In this document: positions 51,931 through 60,432 of the stretch, in pieces
Layout of the letters: each line of letters opens with the position of its first letter
Numbering within the stretch: the first letter of the stretch is position 1
Source of the DNA: Phycisphaerales bacterium
GTDB lineage: Bacteria; Planctomycetota; Phycisphaerae; Phycisphaerales; UBA1924
Assembly: GCA_020831775.1 (NCBI GenBank)
Contig: JAFIFZ010000036.1
Span: 1-64,000, forward strand
Reading direction: 5' to 3'
DNA length: 64,000 nucleotides
The notes under the pieces: model-generated
The model's input: the letters and a program-made list of their open reading frames with translations, nothing else
Database searches by the model: none
What the model was told of the DNA's origin: nothing
Translations under genes and position numbers: made by a program

Positions 51931-53450
51931 TGCCCGAGAGCTACGACAAACTGGCCGCCTACACCCGCAAAGTCGCGACGCTCGGCTCCGTGTCAGCGCT
52001 GTCGAGCTGGGACCAGGAGACCTATATGCCGCGCAAGGCGGCCGAGGCGAGGTCGGAGCAGTCCGCCCTGCTCGCCGGCATGCTGCACGAGCGCATCACC
52101 AGCACCGAGCTGGGCGATCTGATCTCGGCGGCCGAGGCGGACAAGGAGGTCATGGGCGACGACGAACTGGCCGCCAGCGTCCGCGAGTTCCGGCGCGACT
52201 ACGACAAGGCGACCAAGATCCCCGGCGAGTTGGTGGCCGATCTGGCCCGCACCGGCAGCCGTGCGCAGGAGGCGTGGAAGGACGCCCGCGAGCGGTCGGA
52301 CTTCGACGGCTTTGCGCCCTGGCTGGAGAAGGTGATCGGGCTCTCGCGGCGCAAGGCCGAGTGCCTGGGCATCCCCGAGTCGGCCGGCAATGACGGCGAG
52401 CTGTACGACGCGATGCTGGACGACTATGAGCCCGCCACCAGCGCCAAGGACATCGAGGCCGTCTTCACCCCGCTCGCCAAGGAGCTGGCCGACCTGCTGC
52501 AGGAGCTGCGGGGCGGTAAGCACCCCGGCGCGAGCATCCTCGACACGCACGTCCCCGCCGACCGCCAGCACAAGTTCGGCCTGTTCATCATCGAGAAGCT
52601 CGGCTTCGACATGGAAGCGGGGCGGCTGGATGTCACCACCCACCCCTTCTGCTCCGGCTTCGGCCCCGGTGACACCCGCCTGACCACACGCTACCGCGAC
52701 GAGCGGTTCACCGACGCGCTCTACGGCACCATGCACGAGTGCGGGCACGGGCTCTACGAGCAGGGCCTGCCCAAGCACGAGCGGTTCGGCGAGCCTCTCG
52801 CAGATTCGGTTTCGCTGGGCATCCACGAGAGCCAGTCGCGCCTGTGGGAGAACCTGGTCGGGCGGAGCCTGGCCTTCTGGGAATGGGCGCTCCCCCACGC
52901 CAAGGAGATGCTCGGGGGCGACCTGCGCGGCGCGACGCCCGAGACGATGTTCAAGGCGGTCAACACCGCAGAGCCGAGCTTCATCCGCGTCGAGGCCGAC
53001 GAGGCGACCTACAACGCGCATGTCTTCGTCCGCTTCGAGATCGAGCGGGCGGTCTTCTCGGGCGACCTGAAGGTGCGCGACATCCCCGGCGTCTGGAACG
53101 AGAAGTACAAGCAATACCTCGGCATCACCCCGCCCGACCACAGGCGGGGCTGCCTGCAGGATGTGCACTGGTCGTTCGGCCTGCTGGGCTACTTCCCGAC
53201 CTACACGCTGGGCAACCTCTACGCCTGCCAGCTCTGGGACAAGATCAACGAGGACATCCCGACCCTCGACAACCAGATGCGCAAGGGCGAGTTCGGCGAG
53301 CTGCTCGCGTGGCTGACAGACAACATTCACCAGCACGGGCGGCGGTATCCCGCGCCGGAGCTGGCCGAGCGGGCGACGGGCAAGAAGCTGAGCGCCGAAC
53401 CCCTGCTCCGCCACCTCAAGGGGAGGCTCAAGCCGGTGTACGGGGTCTGA
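51930..53450 (+). CDS. Carboxypeptidase Taq (M32 family)
   Basis: Zinc carboxypeptidase of 506 aa, the usual length. The HEXXH zinc site is HECGH near 269-273 in MHECGHGLYEQ, with the third ligand Glu in the downstream GIHESQS near 297. No signal peptide, so it is cytoplasmic. The ATG overlaps the previous stop. It removes C-terminal residues from peptides with broad specificity. Confidence 0.94.
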   Translation: MPESYDKLAAYTRKVATLGSVSALSSWDQETYMPRKAAEARSEQSALLAGMLHERITSTELGDLISAAEADKEVMGDDELAASVREFRRDYDKATKIPGELVADLARTGSRAQEAWKDARERSDFDGFAPWLEKVIGLSRRKAECLGIPESAGNDGELYDAMLDDYEPATSAKDIEAVFTPLAKELADLLQELRGGKHPGASILDTHVPADRQHKFGLFIIEKLGFDMEAGRLDVTTHPFCSGFGPGDTRLTTRYRDERFTDALYGTMHECGHGLYEQGLPKHERFGEPLADSVSLGIHESQSRLWENLVGRSLAFWEWALPHAKEMLGGDLRGATPETMFKAVNTAEPSFIRVEADEATYNAHVFVRFEIERAVFSGDLKVRDIPGVWNEKYKQYLGITPPDHRRGCLQDVHWSFGLLGYFPTYTLGNLYACQLWDKINEDIPTLDNQMRKGEFGELLAWLTDNIHQHGRRYPAPELAERATGKKLSAEPLLRHLKGRLKPVYGV

Positions 53451-53574
53451 TTTCGAATCGTTTTTCTCAGCGCGGGTCGTGCAATCAATCGGTGTCGATG
53501 CGGGTTACCCTGTTGCAGAACCCGCGCCGGCGCTTGTGCGCACGGCTCGGGCCGCACCAGAGGAGCCGACCCCC

Positions 53575-54006
53575 ATGGCATACGCCAAGCCCGCCTTGTT
53601 GATCGTTCTTGGCGTCTTGCTGGCGAGCCTCGGCGCCTGCGCCACGGGGGAACGCAGCGGCCCGCCGAACCTCGCCGCGGGCTCGTGGCGGATGAATGAG
53701 TTGCCCGGCTTCACGCTCTCGCCCGACGCGAGCCCGACCATGACCGTCCACGCCGACGGACGGGTCGACGGCTCTGGCGGGGTCAACCGGTACAACACGC
53801 GGCTGGGCGGGCCCGAGGAGCGGCCGACCGCGATGTTCCACCATGTTGCCGCGACCAAGATGGCCGGCGACCCGGACCGCATGGCGGTCGAGCAGGCGTT
53901 CTTCGAGGCGCTCTCGCGGGCGGACGACGCGGTGGTCCGCAACGGGACGCTGGAGCTGAAGTCCGAGGGGCGCACGATCGCGACCTTCCGCCAGAGCCGT
54001 GAGTGA
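53575..54006 (+). CDS. META-domain lipoprotein, copy 1
   Basis: Protein of 143 aa. The lipobox SLGACA gives a predicted acylated Cys near residue 22. The META-domain core, also called HslJ-like, is SWRMNELPG, MTVHADGRVDGSGGVNRYNT and a C-terminal strand. AGGAG lies about 10 nt before the ATG at 53575. HslJ proteins are linked to heat and antibiotic stress; the role here is unknown. It is followed by a second, divergent copy. Confidence 0.8.
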   Translation: MAYAKPALLIVLGVLLASLGACATGERSGPPNLAAGSWRMNELPGFTLSPDASPTMTVHADGRVDGSGGVNRYNTRLGGPEERPTAMFHHVAATKMAGDPDRMAVEQAFFEALSRADDAVVRNGTLELKSEGRTIATFRQSRE

Positions 54007-54049
54007 GACCGGCTGCCCGGGCCCGGTCCATCCGGCGCATGGGGTGTGG

Positions 54050-54055
54050 TATGCT
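54050..54055 (+). promoter_or_regulatory. Possible extended -10 promoter of the second META gene
   Basis: TATGCT preceded by TG one base upstream (TGG-TATGCT), 74 nt before the ATG at 54130. No clear -35. Confidence 0.3.
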
Positions 54056-54129
54056 CGCGCTTGCCGCGGGCTCTGAGCCCGGGATGATCCCCGGAAGCGA
54101 ACCCCCGGGAATGAACCCAGGAGCGACAC

Positions 54130-54648
54130 ATGGCACGCCCCCTCGCCTTTTCGATGCTTTCCCTGACCACGGCGGCGCTGGTCGCCGGGTGCGCCTGCAG
54201 CCGCTGCGAAAGCGAGACCGGCGCGGCCGCCGCCACCACGGAACGCTCGCTTCATGCGGCGCCCGAGCACACACCCATGGCCGAATCACGCGGAGCGTTG
54301 CGAGCAGGCTCGTGGACGATCAGCTCGCTGCCCGGCGCGGACCTGACGCGCGCCACGAACCTGCCGACGCTCGTGATCGATGAAGAAGGTGAAGCCAGCG
54401 GCACCAGCGGCGTGAACACTTTCAACGCGACGATCGAGACCGACGCCTCGGGCGCGATCCGCTTCGCCGAGCTGATCTACACCGAGATGGCGGGTTCCCA
54501 AGAGGCGATGGCTATCGAGAGCGTGTTTTTCAGGGCGCTCGCGTCGGCCGACGGCGCGTCTCGCCGCGACGGTCGCCTCGAACTGACTTCGGGGGGCGAA
54601 GTGGTCGCGGTGTTCGAGGAGCAAGGCGGCTCGAACGCACGGGAGTGA
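54130..54648 (+). CDS. META-domain lipoprotein, copy 2
   Basis: Protein of 172 aa. The lipobox ALVAGC places Cys at residue 21, followed by another two Cys (ACSRC). The META region has SWTISSLPG, EASGTSGVNTFNA and a conserved ELIYTEMAGS helix. It is a diverged paralogue of the gene 120 nt upstream. AGGAG lies about 7 nt before the ATG. Confidence 0.78.
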   Translation: MARPLAFSMLSLTTAALVAGCACSRCESETGAAAATTERSLHAAPEHTPMAESRGALRAGSWTISSLPGADLTRATNLPTLVIDEEGEASGTSGVNTFNATIETDASGAIRFAELIYTEMAGSQEAMAIESVFFRALASADGASRRDGRLELTSGGEVVAVFEEQGGSNARE

Positions 54649-54654
54649 TTCGGG

Positions 54655-55506
54655 GTGCCATTTCGGGACGAGAACATCAGGGAGCGGTCGCGGTTCCGAT
54701 CGCTGGCTCAAGCGGCGAGCGCGGATCCGGAAGCGTGGCGTGGTGATGCACTGAGGAAGATCGACCCCGCCCTGCAAGCGATCCCGTTCCCGCTCGACGG
54801 CGAGCGATTGGAGGAGCGGCTCGACGGGCTCGTCCTGCAAGCAGGACCGAACTTGGCGTGCGGGCCGAGCTCGCGATACGAGGGGTACTGGCCGCTCGGC
54901 TCTACGCCGCGGAGTCTGTCCCCCCGTTGGAAACGCCGCAAACAGAACAACGATCTCTACTTTGTGCTGCCGCAGCGTCAGTTTGTCGCTGTGTCGGTCT
55001 GCATCGTTTTCGGCATGATGCTGGCGGCGTTTCTGATCGACTATCTCGCCGGGCCGATCCGTATGGAGACCGGTCGGGATGACGGGCCGGCTCTGTTCGC
55101 GTTCGCGTTCTTGGGCTTCGGCGCGTTGTGTTTGGGATCGTGCTGGTACTACTTCGCCGCGAGGGTGAAGTATGTCTGCTCGTCGTCGGGCTTGGCTCGT
55201 GTTGCGTGCAAACTGCCGCTGCGTCGGGAGCGGTTGTACGAGATCCTGCCGCAGGACGCCGCGTTTGTCTTTGCGCCGGTTTGCCTTGTTCGTCGGAGGC
55301 AGGCGAGTGGTCAAGAGCGGTTCTACTACCGGATCGGGTTGTTCGTGGTCGCGGACGGCAGACCGATCATGCCGATCGCCGTGCACGCCTCGGCTTGGCG
55401 CGTGGTAGAAGCGGCGCGTTCGATGCCAGAGAGCGTGGGCGGTCCCGCCAACTTCTACCTCACTTATCAGTTGCTTGTGCCGGAGACCTCGTTGGCTCGG
55501 CGGTGA
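54655..55506 (+). CDS. Membrane protein of unknown function
   Basis: Protein of 283 aa. The N-terminal 110 residues are soluble with helix-forming repeats, then two spans (about 121-140 and 150-172), then a soluble C-terminal domain with Cys and aromatic residues. Begins 6 nt after the second META gene with GTG, suggesting coupling. Its last 47 nt overlap the convergent DoxX-like gene. Confidence 0.65.
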   Translation: MPFRDENIRERSRFRSLAQAASADPEAWRGDALRKIDPALQAIPFPLDGERLEERLDGLVLQAGPNLACGPSSRYEGYWPLGSTPRSLSPRWKRRKQNNDLYFVLPQRQFVAVSVCIVFGMMLAAFLIDYLAGPIRMETGRDDGPALFAFAFLGFGALCLGSCWYYFAARVKYVCSSSGLARVACKLPLRRERLYEILPQDAAFVFAPVCLVRRRQASGQERFYYRIGLFVVADGRPIMPIAVHASAWRVVEAARSMPESVGGPANFYLTYQLLVPETSLARR

Positions 55507-55984
55507 GTTGCCCGCCCCGCACCGTCGCGCCGATGACGATTCCCGCGGCGATCACCACCGCGTTCTTGGCGATGTACTGCCCCTCCATTGTCAAGGCAAC
55601 GGGGAAGACGCGCCAGACCTCATCGGGGAAGAGCACCACCGGCGTCAGCGTCCCGAGCATCTGGAAGGCGAGCAGCAGCAGGACGGCTCTGAGCCAGACG
55701 CCCGTCAGCAGCCCCAGGCCGATGAGGGTCTCCAGTGTCGCGATGCCGGGGCGAGAGAGCCCGGGCCCGACAAGGTCGAAGGTCATCGCGGCGACCGTCC
55801 TCGTCGCCAACTCGTCGGCGGGGCTGAGGCCCGGCACAAACTTGATCGCCCCGAACCAGAGGAAGACGACGCCGACACTGATCCGCAGGATCGTCAAGCC
55901 GTGGCGGGCCATCCACGAGGTGATCCGCCGGTCGATCCGGTCGAAGCGTTCGCTGAAATTGGGCGGGAGAGGGAGCTGGGCCAT
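55460..55984 (-). CDS. DoxX/DUF417-family membrane protein
   Basis: Protein of 174 aa with about four membrane spans (near 28-46, 65-85, 90-112 and 130-150). Motifs such as FLWFGAIKFVPG and ETLIGLGLLTG match the DoxX/DUF417 (YkgB-like) group, linked to quinone or thiol-specific redox stress. Its promoter region carries a double palindrome at 55995-56019, suggesting a stress-responsive repressor. The 3' end overlaps the convergent plus-strand gene. Confidence 0.82.
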   Translation of the reverse strand: MAQLPLPPNFSERFDRIDRRITSWMARHGLTILRISVGVVFLWFGAIKFVPGLSPADELATRTVAAMTFDLVGPGLSRPGIATLETLIGLGLLTGVWLRAVLLLLAFQMLGTLTPVVLFPDEVWRVFPVALTMEGQYIAKNAVVIAAGIVIGATVRGGQLTAEPTRSPAQATDK

Positions 55985-55994
55985 TGCTGCAACA

Positions 55995-56019
55995 CAGTAA
56001 TCTGTACTGCGAAACAGTA
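55995..56019 (-). promoter_or_regulatory. Palindromic operator upstream of the DoxX-like gene
   Basis: Three half-sites at 10-bp period: CAGTA (55995-55999), TACTG (56005-56009) and CAGTA (56015-56019). On the gene strand this gives TACT-N7-AGTA, the operator of the HxlR/DUF24 repressor YodB, which in Bacillus represses a DoxX-family gene. The 3' half-sites flank a TACTGT box about 9 nt before the ATG. Confidence 0.6.
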
Positions 56020-56064
56020 TGGAGCCCGCGCCCGGTTTTCAAGCGTTCGGCGACCGGCGAGCGT

Positions 56065-57462
56065 TCAGCGTCGGAGCATGACCTGCCCGCGTCGGCCGTC
56101 GCGGATGAGGTGCAGGAGGACGCCTTCGGCGGGGTCGGCGCGGTTGGCGCGTTCGACGAAGTCGGCCTCGTCGGCGATGATCTCGCGGTCGATGGCGTAG
56201 ACGATGTCGCCGCGCCGGAGGCCGGCGCTGGCGGCTGGGCTGTTGCGCAGGACCTCGCGGACGACGACGCCCTCGACGCCGAGGTCCGGGTCGTAGCCCA
56301 GCGTCGAGAGGATCTCGCGCGAGAGGGTTTCAACGACGAGCCCGAGCTCCTGCGAGGCGGTGACGCCGAAGCGTTCGGCGAGCCAGCGGTCGGCGTCGGC
56401 GACCTCGGCGATGAGGGTGAGGTGTTCGTTGTCGCGGTAGAGCTCGATCTCGGCCTCTGCGCCCGGCCCGGCCATGCGGATGAGGCCGAGCAAGCCGCGC
56501 GCGTTGCGGACGGGGCGTCCGTCGAAGCGGACGACGATGTCTCCGGCCTGGAGGCCCGCTTCGTCTGCGGGGGAGCCTTCGCGGACGGCGCGGAGCAGGG
56601 CGCCGCCGGTTTCTCGCAGGCGCAGGCGCTGGATCAGTTGGTCGGGGACGTTGTCGGTCTCGACGCCGAGCCAGCCTCGCCTGATGCGTCCGTGGTCGAT
56701 GAGCGTGCGCATGACGCTGCGCGAGAGGTCCGCGGGGATGGCGAAGCCGAGGCCGGCGGAGTCGCCCGATCGGGTGAAGATGGCGGTGTTGATGCCGACG
56801 ACCTCGCCATCGAGGTTGACGAGGGGGCCGCCGGAGTTGCCGGGGTTGATCGCCGCGTCGGTCTGGATGAAGTCTTCGTAGCTGTCGTCGCTGACGCCGA
56901 CGATGCCGGTGCGTTCGACGGCCGAGACGATGCCGGCGGTGACGGTCTGGGCGAGGCCGAAGGGGGAGCCGACGGCGAGCACCCACTCGCCGACCTCGGG
57001 CCTGTCCGACGAGGCGAAGCGTGCGGGGATGAGGTCGCCTTCGAAGTGTGCGGGGTCGATGGTGAGGACGGCGATGTCTGTGCCCCGGTCGTGGCCGATG
57101 ACTTCGGCGGGGATCTCCTGCCCGTCCTTGAAGCGAACGAGCAGGCGGTCGGCGTCGGCGATGACATGGGCGTTGGTGAGGATGTGGCCCTCGGCCGAGA
57201 CGACGACGCCCGAGCCGAGGTTGCGGTGGGTGCGCCGGAAGGCGCGTCCGAAGATGTCGCGCACGACGCGGTCCTGCTCGGTGGTGATGTGGACGACCGA
57301 GGGGCTGATGCGTTCGGCGGCGTTTCTGAAGGCGGCCGAGAGCGAGCGAGCGAAGGCGCGGGACTCTTCGGCGGCTGTTGGCTGGGCTGTGTTGTCCTGG
57401 GCGGTCGCGGGGTTGGCGAGGAGCAGGCCTCCCAGGACGAGGCTCGTCAGGGTTCGGTGCAT
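56065..57462 (-). CDS. HtrA/DegP-type serine protease
   Basis: Periplasmic protease and chaperone of 465 aa. The signal peptide is residues 1-21 (MHRTLTSLVLGG, cleavage near ATAQ). The trypsin-like domain has catalytic His in TNAHVI, Asp in GTDIAVLTI and Ser in NPGNSGGPLV. Two PDZ domains follow near 260-350 and 370-455. The ATG at 57462 is chosen because it gives the signal peptide; an upstream start would add unrelated residues. It lies 26 nt after queD on the same strand. Confidence 0.93.
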   Translation of the reverse strand: MHRTLTSLVLGGLLLANPATAQDNTAQPTAAEESRAFARSLSAAFRNAAERISPSVVHITTEQDRVVRDIFGRAFRRTHRNLGSGVVVSAEGHILTNAHVIADADRLLVRFKDGQEIPAEVIGHDRGTDIAVLTIDPAHFEGDLIPARFASSDRPEVGEWVLAVGSPFGLAQTVTAGIVSAVERTGIVGVSDDSYEDFIQTDAAINPGNSGGPLVNLDGEVVGINTAIFTRSGDSAGLGFAIPADLSRSVMRTLIDHGRIRRGWLGVETDNVPDQLIQRLRLRETGGALLRAVREGSPADEAGLQAGDIVVRFDGRPVRNARGLLGLIRMAGPGAEAEIELYRDNEHLTLIAEVADADRWLAERFGVTASQELGLVVETLSREILSTLGYDPDLGVEGVVVREVLRNSPAASAGLRRGDIVYAIDREIIADEADFVERANRADPAEGVLLHLIRDGRRGQVMLRR

Positions 57463-57488
57463 GGGTCGGCTCCGGAGGGGAAGCGGGT

Positions 57489-57953
57489 TCAGTCGATGCC
57501 GTACTCGGCCCAGCTCGACGAGGTCTCGCCGACGCGGACGCGTTCGACTGTGACATGCGTCGGGAGCGTGTAGCGGTGCCCGTCTTCGGCGAGGTACGAG
57601 GCGCCCGAGGCGATCTGTTCGCGGAGGAACTCGAAGATCCTGCGGGCCATGGCCTCGGTGGTGGGGTCCTCGTTCTCGAAGGCGATCACGCGGTCGCCCT
57701 GCTCGAGGAGGCTGGGGAGGAAGGGGTCGTTGCTGTTGACGACCATGGCGTGGTCGAAGCGGTCGAGGAAGGGGGCGAGGGCGAGCTTGAGGGCCTTGAA
57801 GTCGCAGACCATGTCGCGCTCGTCGAGGCGGTCGGCCGAGAGCACGACCTCGATCCTGCGGCTGTGCCCGTGGGGGAAACGACACCGCCCGGGATGCTTT
57901 GAGAGCATGTGCCCGGACTCGACCTCGAAGACTTTGCAGACCCTGTATCGCAC
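57489..57953 (-). CDS. queD: 6-carboxy-5,6,7,8-tetrahydropterin synthase
   Basis: Pteridine enzyme of 154 aa that turns dihydroneopterin triphosphate into 6-carboxytetrahydropterin in queuosine synthesis. Zinc-binding His residues are in ESGHML, FPHGHS and the catalytic set includes CRFPHGH (Cys24 and His) and Glu near 135 (VERVRVGET). Starts with GTG after a TACCAT box 6 nt upstream. queE and queC lie on the same strand nearby. Confidence 0.92.
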   Translation of the reverse strand: MRYRVCKVFEVESGHMLSKHPGRCRFPHGHSRRIEVVLSADRLDERDMVCDFKALKLALAPFLDRFDHAMVVNSNDPFLPSLLEQGDRVIAFENEDPTTEAMARRIFEFLREQIASGASYLAEDGHRYTLPTHVTVERVRVGETSSSWAEYGID

Positions 57954-57959
57954 GCGGGG

Positions 57960-57965
57960 ATGGTA
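57960..57965 (-). promoter_or_regulatory. -10 box of a probable leaderless promoter (queD)
   Basis: Minus-strand TACCAT, then 6 nt (CCCCGC) and the queD GTG. Confidence 0.45.
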
Positions 57966-58051
57966 GGAACCGGGGCGTGCGGTTTAAAACGCCCGAGAAC
58001 TGGGCGTTGCCGGGCGCGGGGGGCGCGGTGGGGGGCGGCGGGCGAAGGGGG

Positions 58052-58768
58052 TCAGGTGCCCCGGGTGTCGCCGAAGAGCTGGGCGTGCAGGCGCCAGCAG
58101 AGCCGCCAGCCCCGGGCGAGGCAGAGGTCGACGACCCAGCGGATCGACTCGGGGTCGGGCGTCGTCGCTCCCTCGGGCATCAGCATGATGTCGGCGGGGT
58201 CGAGGCGGACAGACTTTTCGATTTCGGCGAGGAGGGCGTCGATCTCGGCGAGGTCGGCTTCGGAGGTGACGACGAACTTGAGCTGGTGGTTGGGGTAACG
58301 GATGAGGATCTTGGGGAGATCGCAGAGGTTCAGACGCCGGCGTTCGTGGCATTTGGCCCACCCGCCGTCGGGGTCGCGGGGGTCGTTGTGCGGCGTCGAG
58401 TTGCTGAGCTTTGGGCTGATCGACATCAGGTGGCAGAATGGCGTTCTGAAGACGGTGCCGGCGGTCTCGATGGTGATGTGCATGCCCGCGTCGTTGAGCT
58501 GTTGGCAGAGTGGATAGAGCCTCTTGAAGATCATCGGCTCGCCCCCGGTGACGACGGCGTGTCGTGCGCCGGAGTAGACGGCGGCGCGGACGATGTCGGC
58601 GATCGACTGCTTGTCGCCCTCTGGGTTCCAGCTCGCGTAGGGGGTGTCGCACCACGAGCATCGGAGGTTGCACCCGCTGAGGCGGATGAACCAGCTCGGC
58701 ACGCCGGTGAGCTTGCCCTCGCCCTGGAGGGAGAGGAAGGCCTCGGAGATGGGGAGTGTGTCAGCCAT
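58052..58768 (-). CDS. queE: 7-carboxy-7-deazaguanine synthase
   Basis: Radical-SAM enzyme of 238 aa. The [4Fe-4S] site is CNLRCSWC near 33-40 (CxxxCxxC), with the substrate loop GEG near 16-18 and the SAM motif TGGEPM near 73-78. Its start overlaps queC by 8 nt, so the two are translationally coupled. It makes the 7-deazaguanine core used in queuosine and related modified bases. Confidence 0.94.
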   Translation of the reverse strand: MADTLPISEAFLSLQGEGKLTGVPSWFIRLSGCNLRCSWCDTPYASWNPEGDKQSIADIVRAAVYSGARHAVVTGGEPMIFKRLYPLCQQLNDAGMHITIETAGTVFRTPFCHLMSISPKLSNSTPHNDPRDPDGGWAKCHERRRLNLCDLPKILIRYPNHQLKFVVTSEADLAEIDALLAEIEKSVRLDPADIMLMPEGATTPDPESIRWVVDLCLARGWRLCWRLHAQLFGDTRGT

Positions 58769-59543
58769 TGGCGGCCCGATTGTCGGCGTAGGGCGTGGGG
58801 TCGGTGACGCTGGCCTCGGCGAAGCCGCGGCGGCGGAGGATGCACGAATCGCAGTGCCCGCAGGCTCGGGCTTCGGCATCCGGGTCGTAGCAGGAGCGGG
58901 TGAGGGCGTAGTCGACGCCGAGGCGGACGCCCTCGCGGATGATCTCGGCTTTGGTCATTTCGATGATCGGTGTGCGCACACGGACGGGCGATCCTTCGAC
59001 GCCAGCGCGGGTCGCGAGGTTGGCGGCTTTGGTGAACGCCTCGATGAACTTGGGGCGGCAGTCGGGGTAGCCCGAGAAATCGACCGCGTTGACCCCGATG
59101 AAAAGATCGCGGGCCCCGAGCACTTCCGCCAGGCCGACGCCAAGGGAGAGGAAGACGAGGTTGCGGGCGGGGACGTAGGTGATTGGGATGGGTGTGGGGT
59201 GTGGGGCGTGGGGTGTGGGGGGTGGCACAGGTCTCCGACCTGTGCGTTCGTGCTCCTGAGCTTCCAGTGTTTCGATGCGGTCTTTGGGCACATCGATGTC
59301 GGCGGTGAGGGCGGAGCCGCCGAAGGCTCGGAGGTCGAGGGGGACGACGCGGTGGGAGGCGACGCCGATGGCCTTGGCGACGAGCTCTGCCGCGGCGATT
59401 TCTGTTCGGTGGCGCTGGCCGTAGTCGAAGGCGAGTGTGTGGCACTCGAACCCCTCGGCGCGTGCGATGGCGAGGACGGTCGCCGAATCGAGCCCGCCGG
59501 AGAGGAGGACGACGGCCTTTGGCTGCAATGGGGTGTCGCTCAC
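58761..59543 (-). CDS. queC: 7-cyano-7-deazaguanine synthase
   Basis: ATP-dependent nitrile-forming enzyme of 260 aa. The pyrophosphatase motif is [13 protein letters not shown] near 13, and the zinc site is the Cys set in [17 protein letters not shown] near 223. A low-complexity insertion of about 25 residues near 103-118 ([15 protein letters not shown]) lies just before ITYVPARN and is encoded by a GC-rich repeat. The active-site residues remain intact, so the enzyme may still work. The GTG at 59543 has a leaderless-type box upstream. Confidence 0.9.
   Translation of the reverse strand: MSDTPLQPKAVVLLSGGLDSATVLAIARAEGFECHTLAFDYGQRHRTEIAAAELVAKAIGVASHRVVPLDLRAFGGSALTADIDVPKDRIETLEAQEHERTGRRPVPPPTPHAPHPTPIPITYVPARNLVFLSLGVGLAEVLGARDLFIGVNAVDFSGYPDCRPKFIEAFTKAANLATRAGVEGSPVRVRTPIIEMTKAEIIREGVRLGVDYALTRSCYDPDAEARACGHCDSCILRRRGFAEASVTDPTPYADNRAANG
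59192..59245. repeat. Dispersed repeat and hairpin inside queC
   Basis: A GTGTGGGG-type word (59192-59221) is followed by the perfect hairpin GCACAGGTC-TCC-GACCTGTGC (59225-59245). The first word recurs at 7463 and 44006 in the other orientation, and the hairpin belongs to the GGCAC family. The element lies in frame within queC. Confidence 0.7.
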
Positions 59544-59548
59544 GCCCA

Positions 59549-59554
59549 ATCGTA
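59549..59554 (-). promoter_or_regulatory. -10 box of a probable leaderless promoter (queC)
   Basis: Minus-strand TACGAT, then 5 nt (TGGGC) and the queC GTG at 59543. Confidence 0.45.
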
Positions 59555-59622
59555 AGGTATCTTCATGGTCCGGCCCGGCGTGCGGGCCCGACGGTTTCAG
59601 ATGGTCTGCGGGAGGGGTTGTT

Positions 59623-60360
59623 GTGGCCAAGGGTCGCGAACTCGGCTGGACGGTGGTCGCCTGTGCGGTTTGCCGTGGGGTGGAGCGGGCTCGGGTGCGG
59701 GAGTGGCGGGAGCTCACCGGGCCGCTCGGCCAATTTGGGTGGGGGCCGAAGATCTGTCTGCTGCGATGTGAGTCCTGCGGCGTCGAGATGCGCCGGGGTG
59801 AGCCGCCGCGGACGCATCCCGAGCCATCGATCAGCATCGAGCGGATGCTGGAGGCGGAGGAGCCGGACGAGGCGGAGCGGATCGTTGCGGCGGCGGATTT
59901 GTACCGGCGGATCGGTGAGGGCGCGGTCGGGTCGGATGAACGGCTCGACGCGATCGCGCTGGTGATGGGCGAGCTCGCCGACAGCGGCTCGACGGAAGCG
60001 GAACGGATGTTCTCCGTATTGATGAAGCTCGGCGCATTGATCTCACTCTTGTTTCTTAGCGTTGCGACAGGGGCGTTTTTTCTCTCGGGCGCGGTGGCTG
60101 TCGGGCTGCTTGGCCTGCTTGTGCTTGTGTCGCTCATTGTGTCGCTTATCGGGTTGGTCACGCTATGGCGAGCGATCTTCGCTCGTGGCCGCGCGGTCGA
60201 GGAGCAACCCACGGCCCGGGCGCTGGCGCCGCTGGAACCGACGGACGAGGAACTGGCCGAGGCGATGCGGATTGTCTGGCCTGGGATGGCTTCGTTGGCC
60301 CTGCGGCTGGGCGTCGGGATGCTGCGGCGGGACATCGCGAAGGTTGGGCGGGCGGCGTGA
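59623..60360 (+). CDS. Membrane protein with N-terminal zinc ribbon, copy A
   Basis: Protein of 245 aa. A ribbon with CAVC near 14 and CESCGVE near 49 opens the protein ([11 protein letters not shown]). A helical stretch rich in Glu (about 70-110) leads to two spans (near 130-152 and 155-180), then a basic C-terminal domain ending in LRRDIAKV. The GTG at 59623 is 7 nt after GGAGG. Function unknown. The following two genes share this architecture. Confidence 0.8.
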   Translation: MAKGRELGWTVVACAVCRGVERARVREWRELTGPLGQFGWGPKICLLRCESCGVEMRRGEPPRTHPEPSISIERMLEAEEPDEAERIVAAADLYRRIGEGAVGSDERLDAIALVMGELADSGSTEAERMFSVLMKLGALISLLFLSVATGAFFLSGAVAVGLLGLLVLVSLIVSLIGLVTLWRAIFARGRAVEEQPTARALAPLEPTDEELAEAMRIVWPGMASLALRLGVGMLRRDIAKVGRAA

Positions 60361-60432
60361 CAGTCTTCGGCGTGCGGGGTTATGCTCGGGTCGTGGTCGG
60401 CCGAAGCGGCGGGACTGGTAAGGGGCTGGACG

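Noticed and set aside
55995-56019. LexA-type SOS box (CTGT-N8-ACAG) at the DoxX-like gene
   Set aside because: The spacing matches by chance within the palindrome; the TACT-N7-AGTA reading fits the gene family better, and no SOS gene is present.
55984-57573. A 529-codon open frame on the plus strand opposite htrA
   Set aside because: Ala/Gly/Asp/Val-rich antisense frame; the minus strand has the protease catalytic triad and PDZ domains.
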